A stretch of DNA of 64,000 nucleotides, taken from NCBI GenBank assembly GCA_964564625.1, contig CAZMBE010000012.1, positions 18,499 to 82,498 on the forward strand. The letters run 5' to 3'. A program made the translations under genes and the position numbers. Positions 24,701 through 33,874 of this stretch are shown here, piece after piece. The notes below the pieces were generated by a model. That model searched no databases. It saw nothing but the letters and a program-made list of their open reading frames with translations, and had not been told where the DNA came from. The stretch's first letter is position 1, and each line of letters starts with the position of its first letter. The DNA comes from UBA2185 sp964564625 (GTDB lineage Bacteria > Desulfobacterota > Syntrophia > Syntrophales > UBA2185).

Positions 24701-24822
24701 GGTTCATCCCCTAAAATGTTGACAGCGCCTTATATGTTCAAGGGATTACGCATGTCAGTGGATGATGCAGACATTTAAATCCGTTACGTCATTTTCACAA
24801 CAGACTGGGAGCATCACTATTA

Positions 24823-25800
24823 TTGAAAGTAAAAGGAATAGCTTTATTTTCCGGAGGTCTGGATAGCATACTTGCAGTAAAGATCATTATGTCGCAAGGT
24901 ATTGAAGTCATGGGGCTCACGTACAAAACCCCTTTTTTCGGCGATACAAAGGCCAGGACTGCGGCAAAGAAAATCGGTCTTCCCCTCACACTACAAGACA
25001 TCACTGAGGAACACCTCGAAATGGTAAAGGCCCCTAGGCATGGTTATGGAAAGAACATGAATCCATGCATAGATTGTCATACGCTCATGTTGAAAATTGC
25101 CGGAGGCATGATGAAAGATACAGGGGCTGATTTTATATTTACAGGGGAAGTACTTGGCCAGCGTCCCATGTCCCAGACGAAACAGTCCCTCCATGTAGTC
25201 GCAAAAAATTCAGGTTGCCAGGACTATATTATAAGACCTTTAAGCGCAAAGCTCCTCCCTGAAACAAAACCGGAAATTGAAGGAAAAGTGGATCGCCAAA
25301 GACTTCTTGCCATCCGCGGAAAAGGCAGAAAAGATCAGATTGAGCTTGCACGTTATTATGGTATTACAGATTACGCTGCCCCCGCAGGAGGATGTCTGCT
25401 TACCGATCCCATGTTTTCAAAAAGGCTTAGGGATCTGTTCACGCATAACAAGGATTTCCGTATCAGAGATGTAGAACTTCTTAAATATGGCAGACAATTT
25501 CGCATAGACCCTTCTTCCAAGATCGTTGTTGGGCGGAATATATTTGAAAACGACGCGCTCCAGAAATTGTCTGAGGGGGGAGACGCGTTACTTCGCGTGG
25601 CACATTTTCCCGGACCGACCGTACTCGTTCCCTATAAACGCGATGATGCAACACTCCTCTATGCCGCCTCTCTCTGCGCTCTCTATAGTGATGCCCCAAA
25701 AGACGAGGAAGTCATTGTTCTTTGCAGGGAAGGAGATACCAGCCATACCATCAGGATAAAAGCGGCAAAGAAAGAAGAGGCTGAGCGATGGATGACATGA
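24823..25800 (+). CDS. PP-loop ATPase of the tRNA thiolation type (ThiI/MnmA-like) with C-terminal NFACT-R_2-like domain
   Basis: The N-terminal ATP-pyrophosphatase domain has FSGGLDSILA near 8-17, the mark of enzymes that adenylate tRNA before sulfur transfer. A Cys pair NPCIDCH (near 82-88) could carry the sulfur or bind a metal. The segment GGCLLTDPMFSKRL (near 188-201) is typical of this short group. The last 80 residues resemble the NFACT-R_2 domain that is fused to such proteins. Whether it makes s4U8 or another thiouridine is open. The TTG start at 24823 has GGGAG about 12 bases before it. Confidence 0.7.
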   Translation: MKVKGIALFSGGLDSILAVKIIMSQGIEVMGLTYKTPFFGDTKARTAAKKIGLPLTLQDITEEHLEMVKAPRHGYGKNMNPCIDCHTLMLKIAGGMMKDTGADFIFTGEVLGQRPMSQTKQSLHVVAKNSGCQDYIIRPLSAKLLPETKPEIEGKVDRQRLLAIRGKGRKDQIELARYYGITDYAAPAGGCLLTDPMFSKRLRDLFTHNKDFRIRDVELLKYGRQFRIDPSSKIVVGRNIFENDALQKLSEGGDALLRVAHFPGPTVLVPYKRDDATLLYAASLCALYSDAPKDEEVIVLCREGDTSHTIRIKAAKKEEAERWMT

Positions 25801-25808
25801 TACTTATG

Positions 25809-27353
25809 TCACGGCAGATGCTGCGGCCTTAGCAAATCATAGACCGTCTTTACTGGGTTAAAAGTTTCGATGGGTACTTCCACAAAAATAGTATTCCAGA
25901 AAGCCATGGAACCATTCCAAAGACCCGGAAGTTCGAGTGCTCTGAGGTCCCTGCCCTTCTCCGATTTCTGTGATATAAAATACGATTTGTTATCCACAAA
26001 CTCATGCAAATCAAATTTCTGTGCACGGTAGTCTCTTACCCCACACACAAGATCTACCGGATTGAAATGGGTTGCCGAATTCCATATATCCTTCTGCTCT
26101 TTGGAATTTGAGTCTATCTGTGATTGTTCCAGTATCTGGAGAGATTGTGTACCATCTTCTTCGTCTACCCAAAATGGCCCCCCCCCCGGCTCTCCTTCAT
26201 TTTTAACCATGCCGCATACCCGAATAGGTCTGTTCAGCTTTGCAACAACACACCCGCATTTCTCCGGAAGAGATAAATTTTTAAATAACGGCGGGAACAC
26301 AATGTGAAGCATCTTTTCACAAAACAATACTATCTCCGCTATTTCATCTTCACCCGGTTCTTGTTTAGCCAAGAGGCGCAGATACCTGAATATTGTATTC
26401 TGAAGGTATATGAGATAGCCCCCCAGAATCTTTTTATACACTATTGTAACCGGCTTCAATCTGTCAGAAACTATATTGTCAATATTCTTCAGAAATATTA
26501 TGTCACCGTCAATGCTGTTTAAATTCTCAAGAAGTGCCCCATGTCCACCAGGCCTGAATACAAGTCCGCCTTGCTGATCACGAAACGGATGGTTATCCAA
26601 ATCCACCGCGATGGTATTAGTTGAAGATTTCTGAATTGAAAGAGTAGTGCAATATTTCACGTCATAACGCTTTTCATAGATATTGGTAATCCGGGACAGA
26701 TAATCTTCTACCTGCTTTTGATGTTCTTCAGAAACGGTATAATGGAGACGACACATAGTGTGTGCATCTTTCACATAGAGAGCTGCTTCAACAAGATGTT
26801 CTTCCAGGGCAGTTCGGTTGCCGTCCGGATATGAATGAAATTTCAGGAGCGCCTTAGGGAGATTCCCGTAATTCAATCCTTTCGAGGTTAATATAAACTC
26901 CAATATCTCGATTTTTTTCTTTTCTTCTATGAGGCTCTCTATGTCTCCGCCCTTGCCGGAGATCTCATCCCTTAAATCATTAAAAAATGCGAAACTCTTC
27001 AAGCACTCGATGAATACTGCACCGGCTTCATCTGAATAAAAATTGCCTTCCTCAAAACATTTGTACCAGTCTTTAAACATGCGGCTCGCCGCACCGGAAG
27101 CAGGCACAAACTTCAGCATTCTTCCTTTCTGTACCTCCGCTTCGTACAACGCAGTTATTTTTTTTAGATCTCCCTCAGGAATGGTTACAATTCCATCATT
27201 GATAGTACAAGGTCTGTTCAATTTGATCGGGGAAGTACCTTTCTTAAAGCGGTCTATCTGCGCCAACACTTGATCAACGCTCTGCCCCTCTTTTTCGATT
27301 TGTTTTATATCAGCATAGGTAAATGTCATTTTAAACAACCGTGAATCACTCAT
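25809..27353 (-). CDS. DUF4301 family protein
   Basis: A 514-residue soluble protein matching the DUF4301 family: FVPASGAASRMFKDWYKCFE near 82-101, HSYPDGNRTALEEHLVEAA near 168-186, FRPGGHGALLENLNSIDGDIIFLKNIDN in part near 267-290, and the C-terminal GLWNGSMAFWNTIFVEVP. The PASGAASRM loop and the H-G-A-L-L-E-N-L stretch recall sugar-nucleotide pyrophosphorylases, so a nucleotidyltransferase activity is possible but unproven. I know the family mostly from Bacteroidetes. Its stop lies 8 bp from the end of the convergent PP-loop gene. Confidence 0.75.
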   Translation of the reverse strand: MSDSRLFKMTFTYADIKQIEKEGQSVDQVLAQIDRFKKGTSPIKLNRPCTINDGIVTIPEGDLKKITALYEAEVQKGRMLKFVPASGAASRMFKDWYKCFEEGNFYSDEAGAVFIECLKSFAFFNDLRDEISGKGGDIESLIEEKKKIEILEFILTSKGLNYGNLPKALLKFHSYPDGNRTALEEHLVEAALYVKDAHTMCRLHYTVSEEHQKQVEDYLSRITNIYEKRYDVKYCTTLSIQKSSTNTIAVDLDNHPFRDQQGGLVFRPGGHGALLENLNSIDGDIIFLKNIDNIVSDRLKPVTIVYKKILGGYLIYLQNTIFRYLRLLAKQEPGEDEIAEIVLFCEKMLHIVFPPLFKNLSLPEKCGCVVAKLNRPIRVCGMVKNEGEPGGGPFWVDEEDGTQSLQILEQSQIDSNSKEQKDIWNSATHFNPVDLVCGVRDYRAQKFDLHEFVDNKSYFISQKSEKGRDLRALELPGLWNGSMAFWNTIFVEVPIETFNPVKTVYDLLRPQHLP

Positions 27354-27372
27354 ACTACATGTAAGTGTGACT

Positions 27373-27419
27373 AAAAAGGTGCTCTTCCCTTTCCGTTCTG
27401 CCGTGGTCGGAGCACCTTC
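27373..27419 (-). terminator. Rho-independent terminator of the FHA/PP2C operon
   Basis: AAGGTGCTC (27376-27384) and GAGCACCTT (27410-27418) pair, with TTTTTAG following on the minus strand. It lies about 45 bp after the 34-residue ORF and just before the DUF4301 start. Confidence 0.8.
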
Positions 27420-27462
27420 AATGTTTGATTAATAATCCTACGTATGGGAATTTTTGTGCGCA

Positions 27463-27567
27463 TTATTTCTTTTTTATCTTTTTCGTTACACCCTTGCGAA
27501 GCCGATTCTTTTCACGCAGTAATCGCGCTATATCTTTTTGTCTTCTCGTAACTATCTCTTTGGACAT
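27463..27567 (-). CDS. 34-residue basic peptide downstream of the FHA gene
   Basis: A short ORF reading MSKEIVTRRQKDIARLLREK then NRLRKGVTKKIKKK. It is strongly basic and helical, without membrane segment. Its ATG is 7 bases after the stop of the FHA gene and its stop is followed by the operon terminator, so it is the last cistron of the transcript. No Shine-Dalgarno is evident, consistent with coupling. Not recognised; it could also be a chance ORF. Confidence 0.4.
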   Translation of the reverse strand: MSKEIVTRRQKDIARLLREKNRLRKGVTKKIKKK

Positions 27568-27574
27568 CGTTAAT

Positions 27575-28276
27575 TCAGTCTTTTATATAAAATTGCATCT
27601 TTAGGCCGCCGGTCTCTACTATATCACCATCTTTCAAATCATGCTTACTATCAATTTCTTGACCGTTTACCTTAAGCGATTTTCCTCCCGCAGGCGTAAT
27701 GAAATAACCATCTTTTCTCCTGTTTACAAGTGCAGCTACCTTAGGGGCAAAAAAGCCTTTTAAATGTATCCCTGCAGCATCCTCTTTGCCAATAGTTGTA
27801 ACTCTCTCTTTAAGGAGATAGTCCCTTTTGTCAGTCGATCCTTCAATGACAAGGAAACCACCCATGACATCTGTTTTCTCTTTATCAACAGCTGCCAGTA
27901 TCTTCTTCTGGTCTTGCGGAGCAATCACCATAGTTTCATCCATGGAGCGGCCCCGTACGGCAAAGCTTTTTGAGTCTGTATCCCTGACTTTATCGGATAC
28001 GATCTCAAGAGTATGGACACCAATCAGGATGATATCGCCGTTATACAATTCGCATTTCTGAATTTTCTGGCCATTTACATACGTACCGTTAAGGCTGTTA
28101 GCATCCTCAATGAACAGGGAATCACCCGCCTTATTGATCTGAGCATGGCGGCCCGATACAGCTTGATTATCGATAACAATCCCATTTTCCGCTTTTCTCC
28201 CGATAGTGATAAGATCCTCATCAAGCGGTATCTCCTTTACCACGGCTTCTTTAAATTTCAGTAAAACCTTTGCCAT
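27575..28276 (-). CDS. protein with two FHA domains
   Basis: A 233-residue soluble protein. The first FHA domain (about 18-90) keeps all phosphothreonine-binding signatures: TIGRKAENGIVIDN, SGRHAQI and SLNGTYVNGQ. The second (about 150-230) is degraded: TIGKEDAAG lacks the GR pair and no SxxH is seen, though VNGQEI remains, so it probably keeps the fold only. FHA proteins recruit partners phosphorylated by Ser/Thr kinases. It lies 3 bp after the PP2C phosphatase gene; the cognate kinase gene upstream appears to be broken. Confidence 0.88.
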   Translation of the reverse strand: MAKVLLKFKEAVVKEIPLDEDLITIGRKAENGIVIDNQAVSGRHAQINKAGDSLFIEDANSLNGTYVNGQKIQKCELYNGDIILIGVHTLEIVSDKVRDTDSKSFAVRGRSMDETMVIAPQDQKKILAAVDKEKTDVMGGFLVIEGSTDKRDYLLKERVTTIGKEDAAGIHLKGFFAPKVAALVNRRKDGYFITPAGGKSLKVNGQEIDSKHDLKDGDIVETGGLKMQFYIKD

Positions 28277-28279
28277 ATT

Positions 28280-29092
28280 TTACCTCCTGAACCATTCTTT
28301 TATGTTTAATAAAAAGGAATACCAACATTTATTTCGCATATATCCTGTAATAACTGTTATGTTGTCCTTGCCACCATTATTATTGGCCATATTGATCAGT
28401 GTTTCGCACGCTGACGCAGGATCGTTTGTTGACGCCACGACAGAGAGAATATCATCATCAGAAACCATGGAATTGAGACCGTCTGTACATAGTATCAAAA
28501 TATCGCCGCCCGCCAGAGTCAACTCATCAACATCCACATCCACATCTGACCTTGTACCAAGGGCTCTTGTTAACACATGCTTCATCTCAGATTTTTGCGC
28601 TTCTTCTTTTGTCAATAACTCACGCTTCATCTGCTCATAGACAACCGAGTGATCATCGGTCAACTGTTCGATATTGCCGGCCCTCACAAGATACACCCTG
28701 CTGTCACCAACATGGGCGATGCTGAGTCTATTTCCATTCAGTAAAGCCGCCGCGACAGTAGTCCCCATTCCCTGCCAGGCGGAATTGCTCTTGGCCGCTT
28801 CATAGATAGCCTTATTGGCAAGGCTCACCGCGGATCCAACATCGATCGTTGTTTCGGAATACTCTTCCTGATAGTTGCCTACCGCTGCCGCCCCTTTCTC
28901 TTTACACACTGTAAAGTAGTCCCGGATAACATCTATGGCTATCTTGCTCGCGATTTCTCCTGATGCATGCCCCCCCATACCGTCCGCCACGACCAGAAGT
29001 CCTGTCTTATTATCAAGGAAAAAATTGTCCTCGTTGTTGGCTCTTACAAGTCCTTTATCCGTTTGACCATGAAGAAATATTTCCAACGGCAT
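28280..29092 (-). CDS. PP2C-type Ser/Thr protein phosphatase (Stp1/PrpC-like)
   Basis: A 270-residue metal-dependent phosphatase with the full motif set: TDKGLVRANNEDNF (11-24), VVADGMGGHASGEIAS (about 35-50), GTTVAAALL, IAHVGDSRVYLV, TDDHSVV, CTDGLNSMVSDDDI and NGGKDNIT. It removes phosphate from Ser/Thr kinase substrates. A short hydrophobic, basic C-terminus (YSFLLNIKEWFRR) follows. AGGAG touches the ATG, an unusually short spacing. Upstream on the same strand lie the remains of a Ser/Thr kinase gene. Confidence 0.92.
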   Translation of the reverse strand: MPLEIFLHGQTDKGLVRANNEDNFFLDNKTGLLVVADGMGGHASGEIASKIAIDVIRDYFTVCKEKGAAAVGNYQEEYSETTIDVGSAVSLANKAIYEAAKSNSAWQGMGTTVAAALLNGNRLSIAHVGDSRVYLVRAGNIEQLTDDHSVVYEQMKRELLTKEEAQKSEMKHVLTRALGTRSDVDVDVDELTLAGGDILILCTDGLNSMVSDDDILSVVASTNDPASACETLINMANNNGGKDNITVITGYMRNKCWYSFLLNIKEWFRR

Positions 29093-29095
29093 CTC

Positions 29096-29384
29096 CTACG
29101 CATTTATGCTTTCAGCAAGATCACGAACTAACTCACGACCCTGCTGGTATCTTATATCCACATCCTTGACAAGAAGTTTTTCCAGAATTGAACCCACTCG
29201 CCCCGTGAAATCAGACATTAAGTTTTAATATGCTCACGCACCTTGCGCAATCCCTGATTAAAATCACTTTGCATTCAAGAATGTGCGTGGGAGTCCATTC
29301 GAAATAGAAAGCGGCGAGTGTGGCCAGGGTTAGTGCGAGACCGATTGCAAAATCTATAATACCTGATTTCTTGCGTTTATTCAT
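29096..29384 (-). pseudogene. remnant of a CHASE2-Ser/Thr protein kinase gene (large internal deletion plus frameshift)
   Basis: Two ORF pieces. From ATG 29384 the first 39 codons read a basic start, one membrane helix (IIDFAIGLALTLATLAAFYF) and EWTPTHILECK, which looks like the entry of a CHASE2 sensor domain. The last 40 codons (ATG 29218 to TAG 29096) read GSILEKLLVKDVDIRYQQG then RELVRDLAESI, the typical end of a bacterial Hanks-type kinase domain (KD-x-x-x-RYQ). Between them a different frame encodes SDFNQGLRKVREHIKT, so the 3' part also carries a frameshift. Several hundred codons of sensor and kinase are missing. It abuts an intact PP2C gene and an FHA gene, the usual partners of such a kinase. 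Confidence 0.55.
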
Positions 29385-29592
29385 ACAGTTCTCTTTTTTT
29401 CACCTGCCAGTGTATCAAGTCCGTAATCGCTTCTTGCAGGGGAACGAGCGCTCATGTGACCGCCTGTAACGTATCATTTCCTAATAGCAACTATTTCGGT
29501 CAAATTCTACAGAATATTAAGAAATATGATAAAAAATATTTCTCATTGAGAAACATCTTCATTATTTCAGTCCCTCCTTAGTTTAACTGGCA

Positions 29593-32500
29593 TTATTGAA
29601 CGGGAGTTACAGGTGATTTTTTGTCCTTTCGCCAGAAGAACTTTATCTTGTTCTTCCCCTTAAATATTTCCAGCAAATCATCAGAGAGGTCATAGGCCGC
29701 CGGAACAACCACGAGCGTCAGAAAGAGCGAGGTAAGAAGACCGCCGATGACGGCGATACCCATTGGCGAGCGTGTTTCAGCACCTTCACCCAAGCCCAGG
29801 GCTACGGGGAGCATACCAAAGACCATGGCAAAGGTGGTCATCAGGATCGGCCTCAATCTGACTGGTCCGGCCTGAAGAATGGCTTCTCTCCTCGACATAC
29901 CTCTCTCCCTCAACGTATTGGTATAGTCCACAAGAAGGATCGCATTCTTCTTTACCAAACCCATCAGCAGGATAAGCCCGATAAAGCTGAAGATGCTGAT
30001 TGTTTTTCCCATAAGCAACAGGGCTCCGAAGGCACCGATAAATGACAGGGGCATGGAGAGAAGCACGATACATGGATGGAGAAAGCTCTCAAACTGTGCG
30101 GCGAGAATCATATAGGCCATGATGACCCCGAGTATCAGGGCAAACATGAGATATTGGAAGGATTCTCCCATTGTTTCCGCCATTCCTTTATACTTTGGTA
30201 TGTAATCCATAGGCAGCACTTTGTCTGAGATAGCATTGAGCTCATTTATGGCTGTTCCAAGAGGCTTTCCTTCAAGACTGGCAAAGACGGTAATAGCGCG
30301 CTGCCGGTCCACCCGGTTGATGACGCTGGGGCCTCCCCCTTCCTGAATCCGGACAACATTGGCAAGTTGAATTAGCCTTCCATCCTTTGCCCGGACATAA
30401 ATCTTCCCAAGATCATCGGGATTGGTGCGGTCCGCAGCACTAAGCCTTACACGAACATCATAACGCCTCCCCCTCTGCTCATCTTTGTACTTGGTTACAT
30501 CAACCTCTCCGCTGACCAGGAGATTCACTGCCTCCGCGATGGAAGCCACGCTGACGCCAAGATCGGCCGCCTTGTCGCGGTCGATAAACACTTTCAGTTC
30601 CGGTTTCCCTGCTTCAAGCGATGTATCAACATCAACAATACCGGGGAGTTTGGCGAATTCACCGACGATCTGCTTTGTATAGGACTGGAGCGCGGAAAGA
30701 TCAAGACCCCGGATGCTGTACTGAATCGGCACATTTCTTATTCCCCCACCGACAAGGGAAATATCCTCTGCCGTTCCTTTCAGACCAGGGATTTCAAAAA
30801 ACTTCCGCCTCAATTCTTTTTTGATCTGCTCCTGGCTCTTCGTTCGTTCCGACTTCTTCTGCAAGCTGACAAGGAGAATCCCTTTGTTTATCTGCACGGT
30901 GCGTCCATAACCCTGGATATATAATGCAGACACCACTTCCGGTATGTTCTTGATTATATTCTCCGCGTTTCTGAACATGCTGTCAGCCTGGTCCACGGAG
31001 TAATCGACGGGGGCTTCAAGGCGCACTATAAACCGGCTCTGATCCTCCGGAGGAATGAACTCTTTGCCTATGAACTTTGTTATGAAAATGCTGACGGCAA
31101 AAATCACAACGGCAAGGACGAGAACTATTCCACGGTGGCGGAGTGACACTTCAAGAAGTTTCCGATAGGCTATCTCCGTTTTCTTATAGCCTCTTTCCCA
31201 CCAATCCCGGACATGAAATACAGGAGCAAACCTCAATGGATTTCCCACATTATTACTCGTGTCCTTTTTCCGTGTTGTCAGGAAAATAGACGCCATCATA
31301 GGTGTTAAAGTAAACGAGACGATGAGTGAAACGAGGATGGCAAACACCACCGTAAGGGCAAACTGGAGGAAGAATCTTCCTATAATCCCTTTCATGAAAG
31401 CAACAGGAAGAAAAATCGCGACTATTGCAAATGTCGTGGCCATGACCGCGAGCCCTATCTCGGAAGTAGCAAAAGAGGCTGCTTCTCTGGGTGCCATGCC
31501 TTCCTCGATATGGCGATGAATGTTTTCGATGACGATAATGGCATCGTCAATGAGAATCCCTATTGAAAGCGAAAGGGCGAGCATGGTCATGTTGTTGAAG
31601 GTAAACCCGAATACCCGGAGCAGCGCGAAGGTTGCTATTACCGAGACAGGGAGGGCGACCGCGCTGATGAGTGTCGTCCTTACGTTTTGGAGAAAAATAA
31701 AAACTGCGAGGACGGCCAGAAAACCGCCGAAGATCAGGTGGTGTTGTACTTCATTAATGGATCTATTGATGAAGGTAGACTGGTCAAAGGAAATGCCGAG
31801 TTCCATGCCGGGCGGGAGAGTTTTTTTGATATTTTCCAACTCCGCCTTCACACGGTTCACGACCTCTACCGTGTTCGTTCCCGATTGCTTCTGTATCCCC
31901 AGGCCAACAGCAGTCATGCCGTTGAACCGGACAACGGTTCTTTTTTCCTCCATCCCATCTTCGGCCTTCCCGATATCCCGAAGCCTTACCGGTGCGCCAT
32001 TGTAATAGGTTACGACAAGGTCGTTAAAATCATGTACTTTAGAAAATTCCCCCTTAATCTTAACCTCATACTCCTTGGAAATAGTCTCGATTCGGCCTCC
32101 CGGAAGTTCGAGATTTTCCCGCTGCAGGGCCTGAATGATATCACTGGGCGCAACCCCGTACGCCCTCATTCGGTCCGCATCGATCCAGACCCTTACCTGG
32201 CGTAGCCTCAATCCATACATACGTACAGCACCGACTTCATTAATCCGTTGCAGCTTTTCTTTCAGCACTTCGTCGGCATACATGGAGAGTTCCCGTATAG
32301 GTCTTTTGCCCACGAGATTGAGCCAGATCACGGGATTGGCATCGGGATCAACCTTCTGGATGATAGGCTCGTCAATATCCGTCGGAAGTTTCGATCGGAT
32401 CATGGATATTTTTTCCCGCACATCCTGAACGGCAAGATCAATATCCCGCTCCAAAACAAATTCGACTGTGACCACGGATGCGCCTTCCACACTCATCGAG

Positions 32501-32742
32501 GTGATCGTCTTCACACCATTGATGGTATTGACCGTTTCCTCAATTTTGTCGGTTACGTCGATGTCCATGATCTCCGGGCTTGCGCCTTTGAGGGTCGTGG
32601 TGATATTCACAATAGGGAAATCAACCTTGGGAAAGAGGTCCACGCCGATCTCCGGATAACTCACCGCCCCTAACACGACCAGAGCCAAAATAAACATGGT
32701 CGCAAAAACGGGACGCTTAATCGAGGTATTAGCGAGCCACAT
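29593..32742 (-). CDS. RND-family multidrug efflux permease (AcrB/MexB, HAE1 type)
   Basis: Inner-membrane proton antiporter of 1049 residues, full length, with the twelve-helix layout. The fourth helix has IGILIDDAIIVIENI with the two Asp of the proton relay found in drug exporters (HAE1), which argues against a heavy-metal (HME) pump. Also visible are the start WLANTSIKRPVFATM and LLMGLVKKNAILLVDY near the tenth helix. It overlaps the adaptor gene by 14 bp, with AAGGGGTG before its ATG. Last gene of a TetR-TolC-adaptor-permease operon. Confidence 0.95.
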   Translation of the reverse strand: MWLANTSIKRPVFATMFILALVVLGAVSYPEIGVDLFPKVDFPIVNITTTLKGASPEIMDIDVTDKIEETVNTINGVKTITSMSVEGASVVTVEFVLERDIDLAVQDVREKISMIRSKLPTDIDEPIIQKVDPDANPVIWLNLVGKRPIRELSMYADEVLKEKLQRINEVGAVRMYGLRLRQVRVWIDADRMRAYGVAPSDIIQALQRENLELPGGRIETISKEYEVKIKGEFSKVHDFNDLVVTYYNGAPVRLRDIGKAEDGMEEKRTVVRFNGMTAVGLGIQKQSGTNTVEVVNRVKAELENIKKTLPPGMELGISFDQSTFINRSINEVQHHLIFGGFLAVLAVFIFLQNVRTTLISAVALPVSVIATFALLRVFGFTFNNMTMLALSLSIGILIDDAIIVIENIHRHIEEGMAPREAASFATSEIGLAVMATTFAIVAIFLPVAFMKGIIGRFFLQFALTVVFAILVSLIVSFTLTPMMASIFLTTRKKDTSNNVGNPLRFAPVFHVRDWWERGYKKTEIAYRKLLEVSLRHRGIVLVLAVVIFAVSIFITKFIGKEFIPPEDQSRFIVRLEAPVDYSVDQADSMFRNAENIIKNIPEVVSALYIQGYGRTVQINKGILLVSLQKKSERTKSQEQIKKELRRKFFEIPGLKGTAEDISLVGGGIRNVPIQYSIRGLDLSALQSYTKQIVGEFAKLPGIVDVDTSLEAGKPELKVFIDRDKAADLGVSVASIAEAVNLLVSGEVDVTKYKDEQRGRRYDVRVRLSAADRTNPDDLGKIYVRAKDGRLIQLANVVRIQEGGGPSVINRVDRQRAITVFASLEGKPLGTAINELNAISDKVLPMDYIPKYKGMAETMGESFQYLMFALILGVIMAYMILAAQFESFLHPCIVLLSMPLSFIGAFGALLLMGKTISIFSFIGLILLMGLVKKNAILLVDYTNTLRERGMSRREAILQAGPVRLRPILMTTFAMVFGMLPVALGLGEGAETRSPMGIAVIGGLLTSLFLTLVVVPAAYDLSDDLLEIFKGKNKIKFFWRKDKKSPVTPVQ

Positions 32743-33859
32743 TGATTTTCACCCCTTCTGCGAGGTTGTTCTGACCGACGACGACAACTGTTTCACCTTT
32801 TTGCAACCCCTCTACTATTTCCAGATATTCACCATATTTTGAACCGATTTTCACAGGTTTCTCCTTCGCCCGATCTCCCTCCGCGATAAAAACCTTAACC
32901 AGGGAATCTTCATAAAGGACTGCTGTAATGGGCACGACCACAAGATCCCTTGACTGGCCCGTATAGAGCGTCACCTTGGCGAAAAGGCCAGGTTTTAATT
33001 TCGCATCGCGATTGGGAACAAGGGCCTCAACCTGAAGTGTCCTCGTTTTCTCTTCCAGGCTTGGGTAGATCGTGCTTAGGTGCCCTGTGAATTCTTTATA
33101 GGGAAACGAATCTACCTTGAACATAACATCCTGGCCTGTCTTAAGCTTCCCCACTTCCTTTTCAGGAACAGTGAAACTCAGCTTAATAGGATCCGATTTG
33201 ACGATCCATAAGAGCTGTGAACCGTTTTTCACGTAATCTCCCGTTGTCACTTTTTTGTCTCTCACGGCACCCTGCAATGGAGAAAGAATTTTTGTTTTTG
33301 CAAGTTTTTCTTTCGCGAGAGACAGGCTCGCCCTGGCCCGGTCTAAATCGCCCTCCGCGAGGGCCAGGCGGGCGGATATATCATCAAATTGCTGCTTGGT
33401 CACCAGTTCCTCTTTGTAAAGGGCAGATTTTCTTTCATGCTCCAGTTTCGCATTGGCCAGAGACGCCTCCGTCTGCCTCAACGAAGCCACTGCCCTTCTC
33501 ACCTCTAAATGATAATCGGTATCGTTGATTTCGACAAGGGTCATCCCCTTCGTGACTGGCGACCCTTCACTGACTTTGAGATTCTTCACAATACCGTCAA
33601 CTTCAGAGCTTATAATCACCTCTTCGAATGGCTTTAATGTCCCTATTGTTTCCACATAAGGTCTGAGGGATTTTTGTTCCACAGTCCAGATTTTCACATT
33701 CATGACTTTTTCCTCTGGAACCTTCGCTTCATTTTTCCCGCATCCTGAGCTCATGAAAATACCGCCGAGTAATAAAAGAAAAATAATGAGCGATGCGGTT
33801 TCAAACTTGTTCACACATATGGTATTGCACGGTCCCGATAGCGAATGCCGCGTTGACAT
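32729..33859 (-). CDS. RND efflux periplasmic adaptor (membrane fusion protein), lipoprotein
   Basis: A 376-residue periplasmic adaptor linking the permease to TolC. The signal sequence ends in a lipobox-like SSGC (Cys near 40), so it is probably lipid-anchored. Biotinyl-lipoyl halves flank an alpha-helical hairpin (about 100-190: RRAVASLRQTEASLANAKLE and SLAKEKLAKTKILSPLQG), followed by beta-barrel and membrane-proximal domains. The ATG at 33859 is preceded by AAAGGAGGA, which fixes the start even though the N-terminal region before the hydrophobic stretch is long. Confidence 0.92.
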   Translation of the reverse strand: MSTRHSLSGPCNTICVNKFETASLIIFLLLLGGIFMSSGCGKNEAKVPEEKVMNVKIWTVEQKSLRPYVETIGTLKPFEEVIISSEVDGIVKNLKVSEGSPVTKGMTLVEINDTDYHLEVRRAVASLRQTEASLANAKLEHERKSALYKEELVTKQQFDDISARLALAEGDLDRARASLSLAKEKLAKTKILSPLQGAVRDKKVTTGDYVKNGSQLLWIVKSDPIKLSFTVPEKEVGKLKTGQDVMFKVDSFPYKEFTGHLSTIYPSLEEKTRTLQVEALVPNRDAKLKPGLFAKVTLYTGQSRDLVVVPITAVLYEDSLVKVFIAEGDRAKEKPVKIGSKYGEYLEIVEGLQKGETVVVVGQNNLAEGVKINVAR

Positions 33860-33874
33860 GAATGATTCCTCCTT

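Noticed and set aside
31259..32673. Several long plus-strand frames opposite the RND permease gene
   Set aside because: They mirror the permease reading frame, have no ribosome-binding sites and no family resemblance.
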